NCBI RefSeq assembly: GCF_004117055.1
Contig: NZ_CP026363.1
Location: 1,155,001-1,219,000 of the forward strand
Length of the DNA stretch: 64,000 nucleotides
DNA from: Brevibacillus agri
Lineage (GTDB): Bacteria > Bacillota > Bacilli > Brevibacillales > Brevibacillaceae
Direction: 5' to 3'
Shown: positions 52,227 to 60,834 of the stretch, piece after piece
Numbering within the stretch: the first letter of the stretch is position 1
Layout of the letters: the number at the start of each line of letters is the position of its first letter
Position numbers and translations under genes: made by a program
The notes under the pieces: generated by a model
Told to the model about the DNA's origin: nothing
The model's database searches: none
Seen by the model: the letters and a program-made list of their open reading frames with translations, nothing else

Positions 52227-52259
52227 AAGCCTCTTTCATCTGTTGAAAGAGGCTTTTCC
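52227..52259 (+). terminator. riboswitch-controlled terminator
   Basis: Perfect stem AAGCCTCTTTC/GAAAGAGGCTT followed by TTCC; expression platform of the S-box leader. Confidence 0.9.
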
Positions 52260-52325
52260 TATTGGAAGGTCGTCGCCTCCTCAGCTTGAAGCTCAGCAGG
52301 AAGAAAGAAAAAGGGGGATTTTTCG

Positions 52326-53348
52326 ATGAAAAAGAAACTGGGTCTTGTCACATCAATCGTACTGGCTGCGTCGCTGGCCTTGACCGCTTGCGGCGGGGGA
52401 GCGGACACCCAAAATCAGGCGGGAAGCGGCGCTTCCGGCGGCGAGAAGGCGAAGCGCATTGCCTTGATTATGCGCCAAAACGTCGGCACGTTTTCTGCCC
52501 AATACATTAACGGCGTGAAGCAGGAAGTCGAGAAAAACGGCGGCGAGCTGACCGTATTCAACGCAGATACCGATTTGTCGAAAATGGCCTCCAACCTCGA
52601 TGCTGCGGTGAACCAAAATTTTGACGGCATCCTGATTGACCACGGTACGGCGGAAGCGCTGCAGCAAGGCACGCAAAAAGCGGTCGACAAAAAGATCCCG
52701 GTTGTGCTGTTCGACACCGATATCAAGCTGCCGGGCGTCCCTGTCGTCGAGCAAGATGACAACAAGCTGGCCGAGTTGAGCCTGGAAAAGCTGGCTGCCG
52801 ATACGGGCGGCAAAGGCAACATCGTGAAAATTTGGGTAGCGGGCTTTGCGCCGATGGAAAAGCGCCAGGTAACGTATGAAGCATTCCTGAAAAAATACCC
52901 GGATATCAAGGAAATCGCCGCGTTTGGCTCGGCAACGAACAACACCGCGCTGGATACGCAAGCGCAGATGGAAGCGATTTTGAAAAAGTATCCGAACAAA
53001 GGCGACATTACAGCCGTATGGGCATCGTGGGATGAATTTGCCAAAGGGGCAACCCGTGCGATCCAGCAAGCAGGACGCACCGAGATCAAGGTGTACGGCA
53101 TCGACCTGAGCGACGAAGACTTGCAACTGATCCAGGAGCCAAACTCTCCTTGGGTCGCGACAGCAGCGGTAGATCCGTCGAATATCGGACGCATTCACGC
53201 GCAGACCGTTTTCCAAAAAATGAAAGGCGAGCAAGTGCCAGACAGCGTGAAGCTGAATCCGGTGCTGGTCAAACAGGAAGACTTGCCAAAGGATAAAAAA
53301 GTAACGATGGGCGATCTGTCCCAATACGTACAAGAGTGGGGCAAGTAA
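52326..53348 (+). CDS. ribose-type ABC substrate-binding lipoprotein under SAM control
   Basis: 340 residues. Lipobox ALTACGGG, short linker, then a type I sugar-binding fold of the RbsB group (KRIALIMRQNVGTFSAQYINGVKQEVEKNGGELTVFNAD; LIDHGTAEALQQGTQKAVDKKIPVVLFDTD). The ligand is unknown; the S-box leader points to a sulfur compound of methionine metabolism, such as methylthioribose, instead of ordinary ribose (inference). AAGGGGG precedes the ATG. First gene of a three-gene transporter operon. Confidence 0.9.
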   Translation: MKKKLGLVTSIVLAASLALTACGGGADTQNQAGSGASGGEKAKRIALIMRQNVGTFSAQYINGVKQEVEKNGGELTVFNADTDLSKMASNLDAAVNQNFDGILIDHGTAEALQQGTQKAVDKKIPVVLFDTDIKLPGVPVVEQDDNKLAELSLEKLAADTGGKGNIVKIWVAGFAPMEKRQVTYEAFLKKYPDIKEIAAFGSATNNTALDTQAQMEAILKKYPNKGDITAVWASWDEFAKGATRAIQQAGRTEIKVYGIDLSDEDLQLIQEPNSPWVATAAVDPSNIGRIHAQTVFQKMKGEQVPDSVKLNPVLVKQEDLPKDKKVTMGDLSQYVQEWGK

Positions 53349-53373
53349 GCAAATAGAGCTGGTTGGTTTGGCT

Positions 53374-53408
53374 ATTCCCGTTGCTTTTGTCAACGGGAAT
53401 CTTGTTTA
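53374..53408 (+). terminator. partial terminator within the transporter operon
   Basis: Stem ATTCCCGTTG/CAACGGGAAT with the weak tail CTTGTTTATTT between the binding-protein and ATPase genes. It may give more binding protein than transporter, as is common. Confidence 0.6.
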
Positions 53409-53425
53409 TTTAGGGGGTGCGAAAA

Positions 53426-54916
53426 GTGTCCAGCTTGCAGATGAAAGGGATTGTGAAGCAGTTTTCCGGCGTGCCTGCGTTGCGCTCCGTCGATTTTGAA
53501 GTCAAGGCTGGCGAGGTGCACGCGCTGCTCGGAGCGAACGGAGCGGGAAAAAGCACGCTGATGAAAATTCTTACAGGCGCGTATCAGCCGGATGGCGGCA
53601 GCATCGCGATTGACGGCAAGGACGTCTCGATCCAATCGCCGCAGGATGCGAAAGCGTTGGGCATCCAGTGCGTCTACCAGGAAGTCGATACGGCGCTGAT
53701 CCCGTATTTGAGCGTGACGGAAAACATTTTGCTCGACCAGATCGTGTCCAAAAGCAGCAAGGGACTCATGAACTGGCAAGGGCTGCACAAGGAAGCGGAG
53801 AGCATTTTGCAAAGCTTCGGCTTTTCCATCCCTGTGCGCATGCTCGTCGAGGAATGTACGCTGTCCGAAAAGCAACTGATCTTGATTGCCCGCGCGACCG
53901 TGCAAAAAGCGAAGTACGTCATTTTTGACGAACCGACAGCCCCGTTGAGCACGAAGGAGAGCGAGCGGCTGTTTCTCATTATCGACCAGTTGAAAAAAGC
54001 AGGCGTCGGGATCATCTACATTTCCCATCGGCTGCCGGAAATTTTCGAAATCTGCGACCGGATCACGGTCATGCGCGACGGTCAACTGATTGCCACGAGC
54101 GAGACGGCCGCTACTACGATGGATGAAGTCATCGGGAACATGCTGGGCAAAAGCTTCGAGGAAGAGTTCCCGAAAGTGGAGCTGCCGATTGGCGAAGTGA
54201 TCCTGGAAGCGGCCGGAGTGGCTGGCGGCAAGGTGCGCGGTGCGGATGTGAGCGTTCGCGAGGGCGAGATCGTAGGCGTCGTAGGACTTGTCGGGGCAGG
54301 GAAGACGGAGCTGGCCCGGCTGCTGTTCGGAGCGGATGCGGCCGAAGCTGGCGAGATCAGGCTGAAAGGCAAGGCGGTACGCCTGCGCTCGCCAAAGGAA
54401 GCCGTGGATGCAGGGATCGTCCTCGTCCCGGAGGAGCGGCGAAAAGAAGGCATTTTTGTCGAGGAGTCGGTGAAAAACAATTTGTCTGTCTCGACTTTGT
54501 GGAAATGGTCGCGCCTCGGGTTTGTCCGCAGGGGAGTCGAGGCGGGGCAAGCGCGGGAGCTGGTGCAGCGGCTGGGTGTGAAGACAGCGGACATCGGCCA
54601 GTTCGTCGGCCACCTCAGCGGGGGGAACCAGCAAAAGGTCGCAATCGGCAAATGGCTTGATACGGATGCGCAAATTTTCATGTTTGACGAACCGACCAAA
54701 GGCGTGGACATCGGCGCGAAAAGCGATATTTACCGCCTGATCGGAAAGCTGGCGGAGCAGCGCAAGGGCGTTTTGTACTTTTCCTGCGAGTTTGCGGAGG
54801 TGCTGGGCATCGCGGACCGGATTCTGGTCATGTTCGAAGGGAAAATCGTCCGGGAGCTGAGCCGGGCGGAAGCGACGCAGGAGCGGATTATGTATTATGC
54901 AAGCGGAGGTGAGTAA
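53426..54916 (+). CDS. ribose-type ABC ATPase (two nucleotide-binding domains)
   Basis: 496 residues with two tandem ABC domains, as in RbsA/MglA. Domain 1 has Walker A GANGAGKST and Walker B YVIFDEPTAPL; its signature is changed to CTLSEKQLI, lacking the usual LSGG. Domain 2 has a degenerate Walker A (GLVGAGKTE), signature HLSGGNQQKVAIG and Walker B IFMFDEPTKGVD. The GTG at 53426 is the likely start (GGGGG 8 bp upstream); GTG 53417 lies within that site. It pairs with the single permease gene downstream. Confidence 0.9.
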   Translation: MSSLQMKGIVKQFSGVPALRSVDFEVKAGEVHALLGANGAGKSTLMKILTGAYQPDGGSIAIDGKDVSIQSPQDAKALGIQCVYQEVDTALIPYLSVTENILLDQIVSKSSKGLMNWQGLHKEAESILQSFGFSIPVRMLVEECTLSEKQLILIARATVQKAKYVIFDEPTAPLSTKESERLFLIIDQLKKAGVGIIYISHRLPEIFEICDRITVMRDGQLIATSETAATTMDEVIGNMLGKSFEEEFPKVELPIGEVILEAAGVAGGKVRGADVSVREGEIVGVVGLVGAGKTELARLLFGADAAEAGEIRLKGKAVRLRSPKEAVDAGIVLVPEERRKEGIFVEESVKNNLSVSTLWKWSRLGFVRRGVEAGQARELVQRLGVKTADIGQFVGHLSGGNQQKVAIGKWLDTDAQIFMFDEPTKGVDIGAKSDIYRLIGKLAEQRKGVLYFSCEFAEVLGIADRILVMFEGKIVRELSRAEATQERIMYYASGGE

Positions 54917-54917
54917 C

Positions 54918-55916
54918 GTGGAAGGTAAAAAATTCAGCCTGTTTGATTTTATTTACAAATACGGAACGGTTGCGGTTATTGTTATCGTTATGCTGTTATT
55001 CAGTTTGACCAACCCGTATTTTTTTACGTATGACAACATTACGGACATTTTGCGCTCGATCTCGATCGTGACGTTTGTCGCCATCGGCGTTACGTTTTCC
55101 TTGATTGTCGGGGGCTTTGACCTGTCTGTCGGTTCGACGGTGTCGCTGACTACCGTCGTCTCGGCCTCGATGATGGTCTGGTACGAGCAGGGCGTGTTCG
55201 CCACACTGGTCGTTCCGATTGCGCTCAGCCTGATCGTCGGGCTGGTCAACGCGTTTCTGGTCGTCAAAATCCGGATTCCCGACCTGCTGGCGACGCTCGC
55301 GATGCTCTACATCGTCAACGGGCTGCACATGACGTATTCCAAAGGCTACTCGATCTACGCCAACATGCCGATGGAAGACGGTTCGATGGCTCCGGGGAAA
55401 TTCCAGGAGTGGTTTTTGTGGCTTGGCCAAGGCAAAATTTTCTCGCTGCCTGTGCCAGTTATCCTGACCTTTTTGCTGGTCGCGGTCACGCACATCTACC
55501 TGACCTACACCAGACAAGGACGGATGCTGTACATGACGGGCGGCAATCTGGAAGCCGCGCGCTTGTCAGGCATTCCGGTCAATCGCTACCGCACGCTCGC
55601 CTACGTGTTATCCGCGCTGTTTGCCGGCTTGGGCGGGATGCTCTTGGCGGCGCGGATCGGGACAGGCCAGGTGAGCAGCGGCGGCTCGATGCTGATGGAT
55701 GCAGTGGCAGCGGCGTTTGTCGGCTTCTCTGTATTCGGCGCGGGCAAGCCGAATGTGTTCGGGACGTTCGTCGGCGCAATCCTGATCGGGGTGCTGCTCA
55801 ACGGCATGACGATGCTCAACCTGCCGTACTACGCCTACGATATTATCAAAGGGACGGTATTGGCGCTGGCGTTGGCTGTGACGTATTACCAGCTTCGGCG
55901 GAAAAGAAAAGCGTAG
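54918..55916 (+). CDS. ribose-type ABC permease
   Basis: About 332 residues, eight to ten membrane helices of the RbsC/BPD_transp_2 family (IGVTFSLIVGGFDLSVGSTVSLTTV; TRQGRMLYMTGGNLEAARLSGIPVNRYRTLAYVLSALFAGLGGMLLAAR; GAGKPNVFGTFVGAILIGVLLNGM). The GTG at 54918 directly follows the ATPase stop and has GGAGGTGA inside the ATPase end; an ATG at 54897 would overlap the ATPase gene. Last gene of the S-box operon. Confidence 0.9.
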   Translation: MEGKKFSLFDFIYKYGTVAVIVIVMLLFSLTNPYFFTYDNITDILRSISIVTFVAIGVTFSLIVGGFDLSVGSTVSLTTVVSASMMVWYEQGVFATLVVPIALSLIVGLVNAFLVVKIRIPDLLATLAMLYIVNGLHMTYSKGYSIYANMPMEDGSMAPGKFQEWFLWLGQGKIFSLPVPVILTFLLVAVTHIYLTYTRQGRMLYMTGGNLEAARLSGIPVNRYRTLAYVLSALFAGLGGMLLAARIGTGQVSSGGSMLMDAVAAAFVGFSVFGAGKPNVFGTFVGAILIGVLLNGMTMLNLPYYAYDIIKGTVLALALAVTYYQLRRKRKA

Positions 55917-55942
55917 AGGTGTTTGCGTTCGCGCGTGCAAGG

Positions 55943-55976
55943 CAGGTCGTCAGGGAGAAGCTGGCGGCCTGTTTTT
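55943..55976 (+). terminator. terminator of the S-box transporter operon
   Basis: Stem CAGGTCGTCAG/CTGGCGGCCTG followed by TTTTTG. Confidence 0.8.
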
Positions 55977-56219
55977 GTTGGGCAGAAGAAGAGTGGGTAC
56001 GATTCTTATCAGTGTACGTGCAGCATGGCGAGGCTGCGAAGGCGGGGAAAGCAAGAGTTGTGCCTTTTTGGGACGGAGGTTTTTTTTCGATTGCTTGGCG
56101 ACTTGGTGCAGTCAAGGTAGTTTAGGTTAGTTTAGGCGAGAATGTGGTTTTTATTGCGAGCCGTGGGATCAAGGCGGACTGGCTGCTTGGAAAACGGTTG
56201 ATCGTCGCGGTAGTGGTGA

Positions 56220-56320
56220 GAGGAAACAGGAGAAAGCGCTACAGGTACTTGGGCCTCTAGCGGGGGAGCGGAGGCTGGGTAGGAGTCCCAAAGACCTTCG
56301 CTGCTTTCTCCTGTTTCCTC
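56220..56320. other. 101-nt long hairpin
   Basis: Perfect 18-bp outer arms GAGGAAACAGGAGAAAGC (56220-56237) and its exact reverse complement (56303-56320). Further in, AGGTACTTGGG pairs with CCCAAAGACCT (two mismatches), and CCTC with GAGG. No T run follows, so it is not a plain terminator. It may be a structured RNA or a small inverted-repeat element. Confidence 0.7.
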
Positions 56321-56702
56321 TACGAGCTGTTTCTGTCGTTCGGGGGTGATTTTGGGTTGTAGATCAGGAAGCAAAGTGCTTAAGACAAGGAAGCGGTTTT
56401 TCTAAAAGCATGCATGTTGTATCGTCAGGGAGGCTAGCATTAATAGCTCTCAAGAAAGACGACAATCCCACCGCAAGCTTTCTTTTTTGTAGTGTCTTTT
56501 TCCCCGGAGCCGGGCAGTGATACCCCCAGCAGGGAGCCCAAGAAGTTACAGCGATTTCGTCTCTTTTCTCGCCACACCAAAAGCGCCGATAAAGGAGCTT
56601 TAAAAACCCAACCAACCCCACAGCATCATGTTCGGCTCATCACGCCACTACACTGCAAACAATTTTTTATAGTTCCAATCCTTTTTGTAACAGATAAGAA
56701 TG

Positions 56703-56833
56703 GATAAGACTCTTATCAAAGCATAAGTGCAGCAACATAACGAGACTTCGAACGAAACGATAGAGCAAGACTGATGCCCGCTAGGTACGTGAAGGCTTCG
56801 CCATTGGCTCGGCGCAGCCAAGTTTTCTCATGC
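56703..56833 (+). repeat. dispersed intergenic repeat, copy B
   Basis: GATAAGA-C-TCTTATC at 56703-56717 and AAGCATAAGTGCAGCAA, then about 60 bp of unrelated sequence, then the 40-bp block 56794-56833 shared at 36/40 with copy A at 27021-27060. Confidence 0.75.
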
Positions 56834-56896
56834 AAGAAAATGGTAATAGTTTCACACAGAACATCCCTCCGCTATAATACCTCTGGGGGGATATAA

Positions 56897-57706
56897 GTGA
56901 TTCATTATAAGACGTACATACGCGGTGAGGGTTATGAATGGGTGACCTTCGTCCACGGCGCGGGCGGCAGCTCATCCATCTGGTATAAACAGATCAAAGC
57001 TTACAAAGAACATTTTAATATTCTCCTCGTCGATTTGCGCGGTCATGGCAGGTCGAAGCAGCATCTGGGGAAGCGGCGGCCGAAATACACGTTCGAGGAC
57101 GTGAGCCGCGACATTATCGAGGTGATGAAGCACGAGAACATCGCTTCCAGCCATTTTGTCGCGGTTTCGCTCGGGACGATCATCGTGCAGATCATAGCAG
57201 AGCTGGAGCCGCACAAAATACGCTCGATGGTTTTGGCGGGAGCCGTGACCCGGCTGAATTTGCGTTCGCAGGTGCTGATTGCGCTCGGCAATCTCGTCAA
57301 GCACATCGTGCCGTACATGTGGCTGTACAAACTGTTTGCCTGGGTCATCATGCCGCGGGCGCGCCATCGCGAATCCCGGTCGTTATTTGTCAGAGAAGCG
57401 CAAAAGCTTTGTCAAAAAGAGTTCAAGCGCTGGTTTTCGCTGACGCACGGCATCAATGCGTTTTTATGCAGCCTGCTGGCGAAGGAGCCTCCGATTCCGG
57501 CCCTGTTTGTGATGGGCGACGAAGACTACATGTTTTTGCCCGCGGTTCAAGCGTGTGTGAGTCAGAGACAGTATGCGCAGTTGCGCCTTTTGATGAACTG
57601 CGGCCACGTGGTCAATGTCGATCAGCCGGAAGAGTTTAACCGGATTTCGATCGGATTTATCCGCGAGCAGACGGGGGATGGACGGTACGAGGTAAGCCCC
57701 GCTTAG
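56897..57706 (+). CDS. alpha/beta-hydrolase
   Basis: 269 residues. The oxyanion loop VHGAGGSSSIWYKQ, the VDLRGHGRS block, the nucleophile Ser in FVAVSLGTIIV (AxSxG in place of the usual GxSxG), the Asp in VMGDEDYMF and the His in NCGHVVNVDQP form a complete hydrolase core with an extended cap (about 145-205). Esterase, lipase or haloperoxidase-like activity is possible; the substrate is unknown. GTG start with GGGGGG 7 bp upstream. It stands alone. Confidence 0.88.
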   Translation: MIHYKTYIRGEGYEWVTFVHGAGGSSSIWYKQIKAYKEHFNILLVDLRGHGRSKQHLGKRRPKYTFEDVSRDIIEVMKHENIASSHFVAVSLGTIIVQIIAELEPHKIRSMVLAGAVTRLNLRSQVLIALGNLVKHIVPYMWLYKLFAWVIMPRARHRESRSLFVREAQKLCQKEFKRWFSLTHGINAFLCSLLAKEPPIPALFVMGDEDYMFLPAVQACVSQRQYAQLRLLMNCGHVVNVDQPEEFNRISIGFIREQTGDGRYEVSPA

Positions 57707-57822
57707 CTTGTGCGTTTGGCTGCCAGGCTTTGCGTTTGCGATTTGAACAGAAATGTGTTCCAATAAATGGAGCGGGTTCGGATTTGGTTTTGGCATACAT
57801 TTTCAGCGAAGGAGGACACGGC

Positions 57823-58566
57823 ATGTCGATTCAAAATGAACACGACTTGCTCGCTTTGCAGCGGATCGGGAGAATTGTGGCAGAAGCTAGAGAAGCGATG
57901 CTGAAGGCCGTCCGGGCGGGCATCACGACAAAAGAGCTGGATCGTATCGGCGGCGATATTTTGGCGAAGTACGGTGCGCGCTCGGCTCCACAGGTGACGT
58001 ACGACTTCCCCGGGCAGACGTGCATCAGCGTGAATCACGTTGTGGCGCACGGGATTCCCGACGGAACCGTGTTGAAGGAAGGCGATGTCGTCAACGTCGA
58101 CGTCTCCGCAGAGCTGGACGGTTATTTTGCCGATACAGGCGCTTCGGTTGTCGTGGGACAGGGAGAGCCTGTGAAGCAGGCGCTGTGCAAATGCGCAGAG
58201 GAATCGCTGTACAAGGCGCTGGATTCGGCCAAGGCTGGCTCCAAGTTGAGCCAGATCGGGCGCATCGTCCACAATGAAGCGAAGGCAAAAGGATTTACGG
58301 TCGTCAAAAATCTCACAGGCCACGGCATCGGCAAAAGCTTGCACGAGGAGCCGGCGCACGTCCTGAACTACTACGACAAATGGGACAAACGGCTGCTTAC
58401 GGACGGGCTGGTGCTCGCTGTCGAAACGTTTATTTCCACTGGAACGGAGTATGTGAAGGATGGGGCAGACGGCTGGGCTTTGGTGACGCCGGACAGAAGC
58501 TACGTCGCCCAGTACGAGCACACCGTCGTCATAACGCGCGGCAAGCCGATTATTTTGACGGCTTAA
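57823..58566 (+). CDS. map: type I methionine aminopeptidase
   Basis: 247 residues. It removes the initiator Met from new proteins. All five metal ligands are visible: Asp in VNVDVSAEL, Asp in FADTGAS, His in GHGIGKSLHEE, Glu in AVETFIS and Glu in AQYEHTVV. Its position away from the ribosomal protein operon suggests a second copy like B. subtilis MapB (YflG). The ATG at 57823 has AAGGAGG 8 bp upstream; the longer frame from 57730 is rejected. Confidence 0.94.
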   Translation: MSIQNEHDLLALQRIGRIVAEAREAMLKAVRAGITTKELDRIGGDILAKYGARSAPQVTYDFPGQTCISVNHVVAHGIPDGTVLKEGDVVNVDVSAELDGYFADTGASVVVGQGEPVKQALCKCAEESLYKALDSAKAGSKLSQIGRIVHNEAKAKGFTVVKNLTGHGIGKSLHEEPAHVLNYYDKWDKRLLTDGLVLAVETFISTGTEYVKDGADGWALVTPDRSYVAQYEHTVVITRGKPIILTA

Positions 58567-58623
58567 TCTTTTTTTTTTTCGCGTTTTTGCGCGCGGTGTT
58601 TTTGCGATCGTGAAAAAAGAGAG

Positions 58624-58653
58624 AGGCCCTATTGCGCTGATAGGGTCTTTTTG
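58624..58653 (+). terminator. terminator after map
   Basis: Stem GGCCCTAT/ATAGGGTC with one G-T pair, then TTTTTG; an 11-T run lies just after the map stop codon. Confidence 0.75.
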
Positions 58654-58762
58654 TTGTGCGAGAAAAGTTGCGAGAATGGGCAAGAATAACTTGCAGAACA
58701 GCCAAAGATTGTATATTCTCTATATAAGAATACATGTTCGTATTTACGGGAGGTCTTTTCCG

Positions 58763-59320
58763 ATGAATCGATGTGGCTGGGTGAATCAGGACCCGTTGTA
58801 TTTGGATTATCACGACCGGGAGTGGGGCGTGCCTGTCTACGATGACCGGCTGCTCTTTGAATATTTGAATCTGGAGGGCGCGCAGGCGGGGCTGAGCTGG
58901 TACACGATCCTGAAAAAGCGGGAGAACTACCGCCGGGCTTTTGACAACTTTGAAGCGGAAAAGATCGTGCAGTACGACGAGGAAAAGATCGAACAGCTTT
59001 TGCAGGATGAGGGCATCGTGCGGAACAAGCTGAAAATCAGAGGCGTCGTCAAAAACGCTCACGCCTATCTCAAAGTCGTGGAGGAGTTCGGCTCCTTTTC
59101 CAGCTACATCTGGTCGTTCGTCGGCGGCAAGCCGATCCACAACCACTTTCAGGAGCTTAGGGACGTACCTGCCTCCACCGAAATCAGCGACAAGATGAGC
59201 AAGGATTTGAAAAAGCGCGGCTTCACGTTTGTCGGTTCGACGATCTGCTACGCGTTCATGCAGGCAGTAGGCATGGTGAACGACCACGTGGCGACGTGCG
59301 ATCTGTATCAAAAAGACTAA
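58763..59320 (+). CDS. tag: DNA-3-methyladenine glycosylase I
   Basis: 185 residues. It removes 3-methyladenine from alkylated DNA. Family blocks: the zinc-site Cys and Trp in MNRCGWVNQDPLYLDYHDREWG, the catalytic Glu in LNLEGAQAGLSW, and the zinc-binding HDH/Cys end (VNDHVATCDLYQ). The ATG at 58763 has GGGAGG about 9 bp upstream; the longer frame from 58610 starts in the previous terminator. Confidence 0.95.
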   Translation: MNRCGWVNQDPLYLDYHDREWGVPVYDDRLLFEYLNLEGAQAGLSWYTILKKRENYRRAFDNFEAEKIVQYDEEKIEQLLQDEGIVRNKLKIRGVVKNAHAYLKVVEEFGSFSSYIWSFVGGKPIHNHFQELRDVPASTEISDKMSKDLKKRGFTFVGSTICYAFMQAVGMVNDHVATCDLYQKD

Positions 59321-59353
59321 TCAGGCTGGAACAGGGAGAGAGGGGGAAGCGAC

Positions 59354-59830
59354 ATGAACGCGAACGATCTGCTGATTCTGAATTTCGAGGAAGTCAGACG
59401 CCGAAGCATCAAAGTATGGCGGGCGATTCCAGACGACAGGCTGAACTGGAAGCCCGACGACAAAGCGTTTACCTGCGCACAAATGATTCGGCATGTCATC
59501 GAGGGCGAATTTTTGTATCACCAGATTTTGATTCAGCGAGGCAGCGCCGCTCTGTCTGCTCTCCCGAATCCGTATGAAACCAAGCCGTTCACGACCGTCG
59601 AGGAAGATTTGGCGTTTGCGCAGCCGTACCGGGAACAGTTTCTCGCCTTTGTCAAAGGGCTGGACAAAAGCGACCTGGAGAGCATTCGCATCGACCGCTC
59701 CGATGTCGGGTACGTCAGAACACTAGGGGACATGCTGCTGCGGATCGCCTATCACGAGTCCGTCCATACCGGCCAGCTTCTCGATTATATGAGAACGATG
59801 GGTGTCAAGCGGCCGAACATTTGGGACTGA
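59354..59830 (+). CDS. DinB-family protein
   Basis: 158 residues of the four-helix DinB/YfiT fold. The three metal-binding His are in MIRHVIEGE and AYHESVHTGQ. Members act as metal-dependent thiol transferases (for example with bacillithiol) or are of unknown function. It follows the glycosylase gene by 33 bp with GAGAGGGGG before the ATG, so the two are probably one operon linked to DNA damage or detoxification. Confidence 0.88.
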   Translation: MNANDLLILNFEEVRRRSIKVWRAIPDDRLNWKPDDKAFTCAQMIRHVIEGEFLYHQILIQRGSAALSALPNPYETKPFTTVEEDLAFAQPYREQFLAFVKGLDKSDLESIRIDRSDVGYVRTLGDMLLRIAYHESVHTGQLLDYMRTMGVKRPNIWD

Positions 59831-59934
59831 TCTGATGAACGCCCACGAGGAAATTCGATAAGAGCCAAGAGCCAGGACCTTTGCCAGATTGGGGAGGGGC
59901 TGGCTTTTGGTGTTTTTTGGTAAGGGGGGTGTTC

Positions 59935-60180
59935 TCGCTTTTGCCCAAACTTTCGCCCAGCCTCTCGCGCAAGTCTGTGCCCAGCCCTTAGCCTCGGCCT
60001 TGTTCGGCTTCTTGTCTAAACTTCGTGTAGCTTCTCGTCCAAACATTGTCCAGCCCTTAGCCCCGACTTTTTCAGCTTCTCGTCTCGGCCCTCACCGAGC
60101 TACTTGCCCCGGCCTTCGCCCAAGCCCTTCCCTAGCCTCACGCCCACCCTCACGCCTTAGCCCCAACCTTCCTACCGACT
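59935..60180 (+). repeat. degenerate pyrimidine-rich repeats
   Basis: Irregular repeats of words such as GCCCAGCCCTTAGCC, CTTCTCGTC and TTCGCCCA over about 245 bp; the plus strand is strongly C/T-rich. Repeats are degenerate with no fixed period. Confidence 0.7.
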
Positions 60181-60302
60181 GTTAGAAGTACATTTCAAGA
60201 AATCCGTCAACCGACAGCAGATGGAAATGTTCTGGAGTATGAGAACGGTGTACTTTTTAGGCAGCAAGGCGAATTGTAATGAAATTGTCGGGTCTACCCA
60301 CA

Positions 60303-60336
60303 AGCGCGATTCTGTTCAGGCAGAACGCGCTTTTTT
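60303..60336 (+). terminator. terminator, parent gene unclear
   Basis: AGCGCG/CGCGCT outer stem with inner CTG/CAG pairing and a T6 run. It may belong to the decayed gene on its left. Confidence 0.75.
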
Positions 60337-60603
60337 GTACAGATAAAAATGGAGAAGGTTCCTTGTCCAGCACAGGCGCAGAGCCGATACTCTGCCAAAA
60401 GCTTGGCAACTACGTTTTCTAATCAAGAAAATGTACATTTTTGTTCGGCAAAATTAGCTGGAAAAAATGATTGGAAATAACTTGAACTTTCGAGTTTTGT
60501 ATGAGATACTTGTACTACAAAACAGAACAAACGTTCCTATTAATCCTGCTGGGGAAGCGAAGCAGTCCTGATTTAAACACGGAACCAGAGAAGGAGTGAG
60601 TAT

Positions 60604-60834
60604 ATGCAAAAGCAACCAGCCCGGTTTACAGGCCGCCGCGAAAACGAATCGTCTGGCAGCGTTCTGCCAAAGGCGCAGCGAGGGAGACGCCAGGCGGTAC
60701 TCACTGTCCTCGGCTTTTTGCTCCCCGCCAAGGAGAGTCTCGCCTTTTATGGCAGAAGAGCTGGGGCGGCAAGCATTCGAGGCAAGAAAGCAATGATGCC
60801 GAAAGAAACTCAGCATGGAGCGAGCGGCCGATGA
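60604..60834 (+). CDS. small basic protein of unknown function
   Basis: 76 residues, very basic (QKQPARFTGRRENESSGS...RRAGAASIRGKK). No family recognised. AGAAGGAG stands 7-8 bp before the ATG, the main evidence for translation; an overlapping frame from 60596 lacks such a site. Its stop overlaps the start of the next small gene (ATGATG). Confidence 0.5.
   Translation: MQKQPARFTGRRENESSGSVLPKAQRGRRQAVLTVLGFLLPAKESLAFYGRRAGAASIRGKKAMMPKETQHGASGR

Larger units (their letters stand above)
55977..56896. other. 920-bp gene-poor region
   Basis: No open frame with a convincing start and ribosome-binding site. It contains a weak repeat copy (56001-56040), a 101-nt hairpin (56220-56320) and repeat copy B (56703-56833). 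A minus-strand frame at 56132-56374 reads like a protein in composition but has no ATG or ribosome-binding site. The region may be the remains of decayed genes. Confidence 0.5.
59831..60603. other. 770-bp gene-poor region
   Basis: Holds a pyrimidine-rich repetitive block (59935-60180), what may be the tail of a decayed gene (in-frame DGNVLEYENGVLFRQQGEL before a stop near 60280), a terminator (60303-60336) and a weak resemblance to the dispersed repeat (60340-60440). No intact gene is supported. Confidence 0.5.

Noticed and set aside
56132-56374. Minus-strand 80-residue frame over the long hairpin
   Set aside because: Composition is protein-like, but there is no ATG start and no ribosome-binding site; kept only as an alternative explanation of the hairpin.
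56364-56621. Minus-strand 85-residue frame with hydrophobic start
   Set aside because: No ribosome-binding site, no family; lies in a decayed intergenic region.
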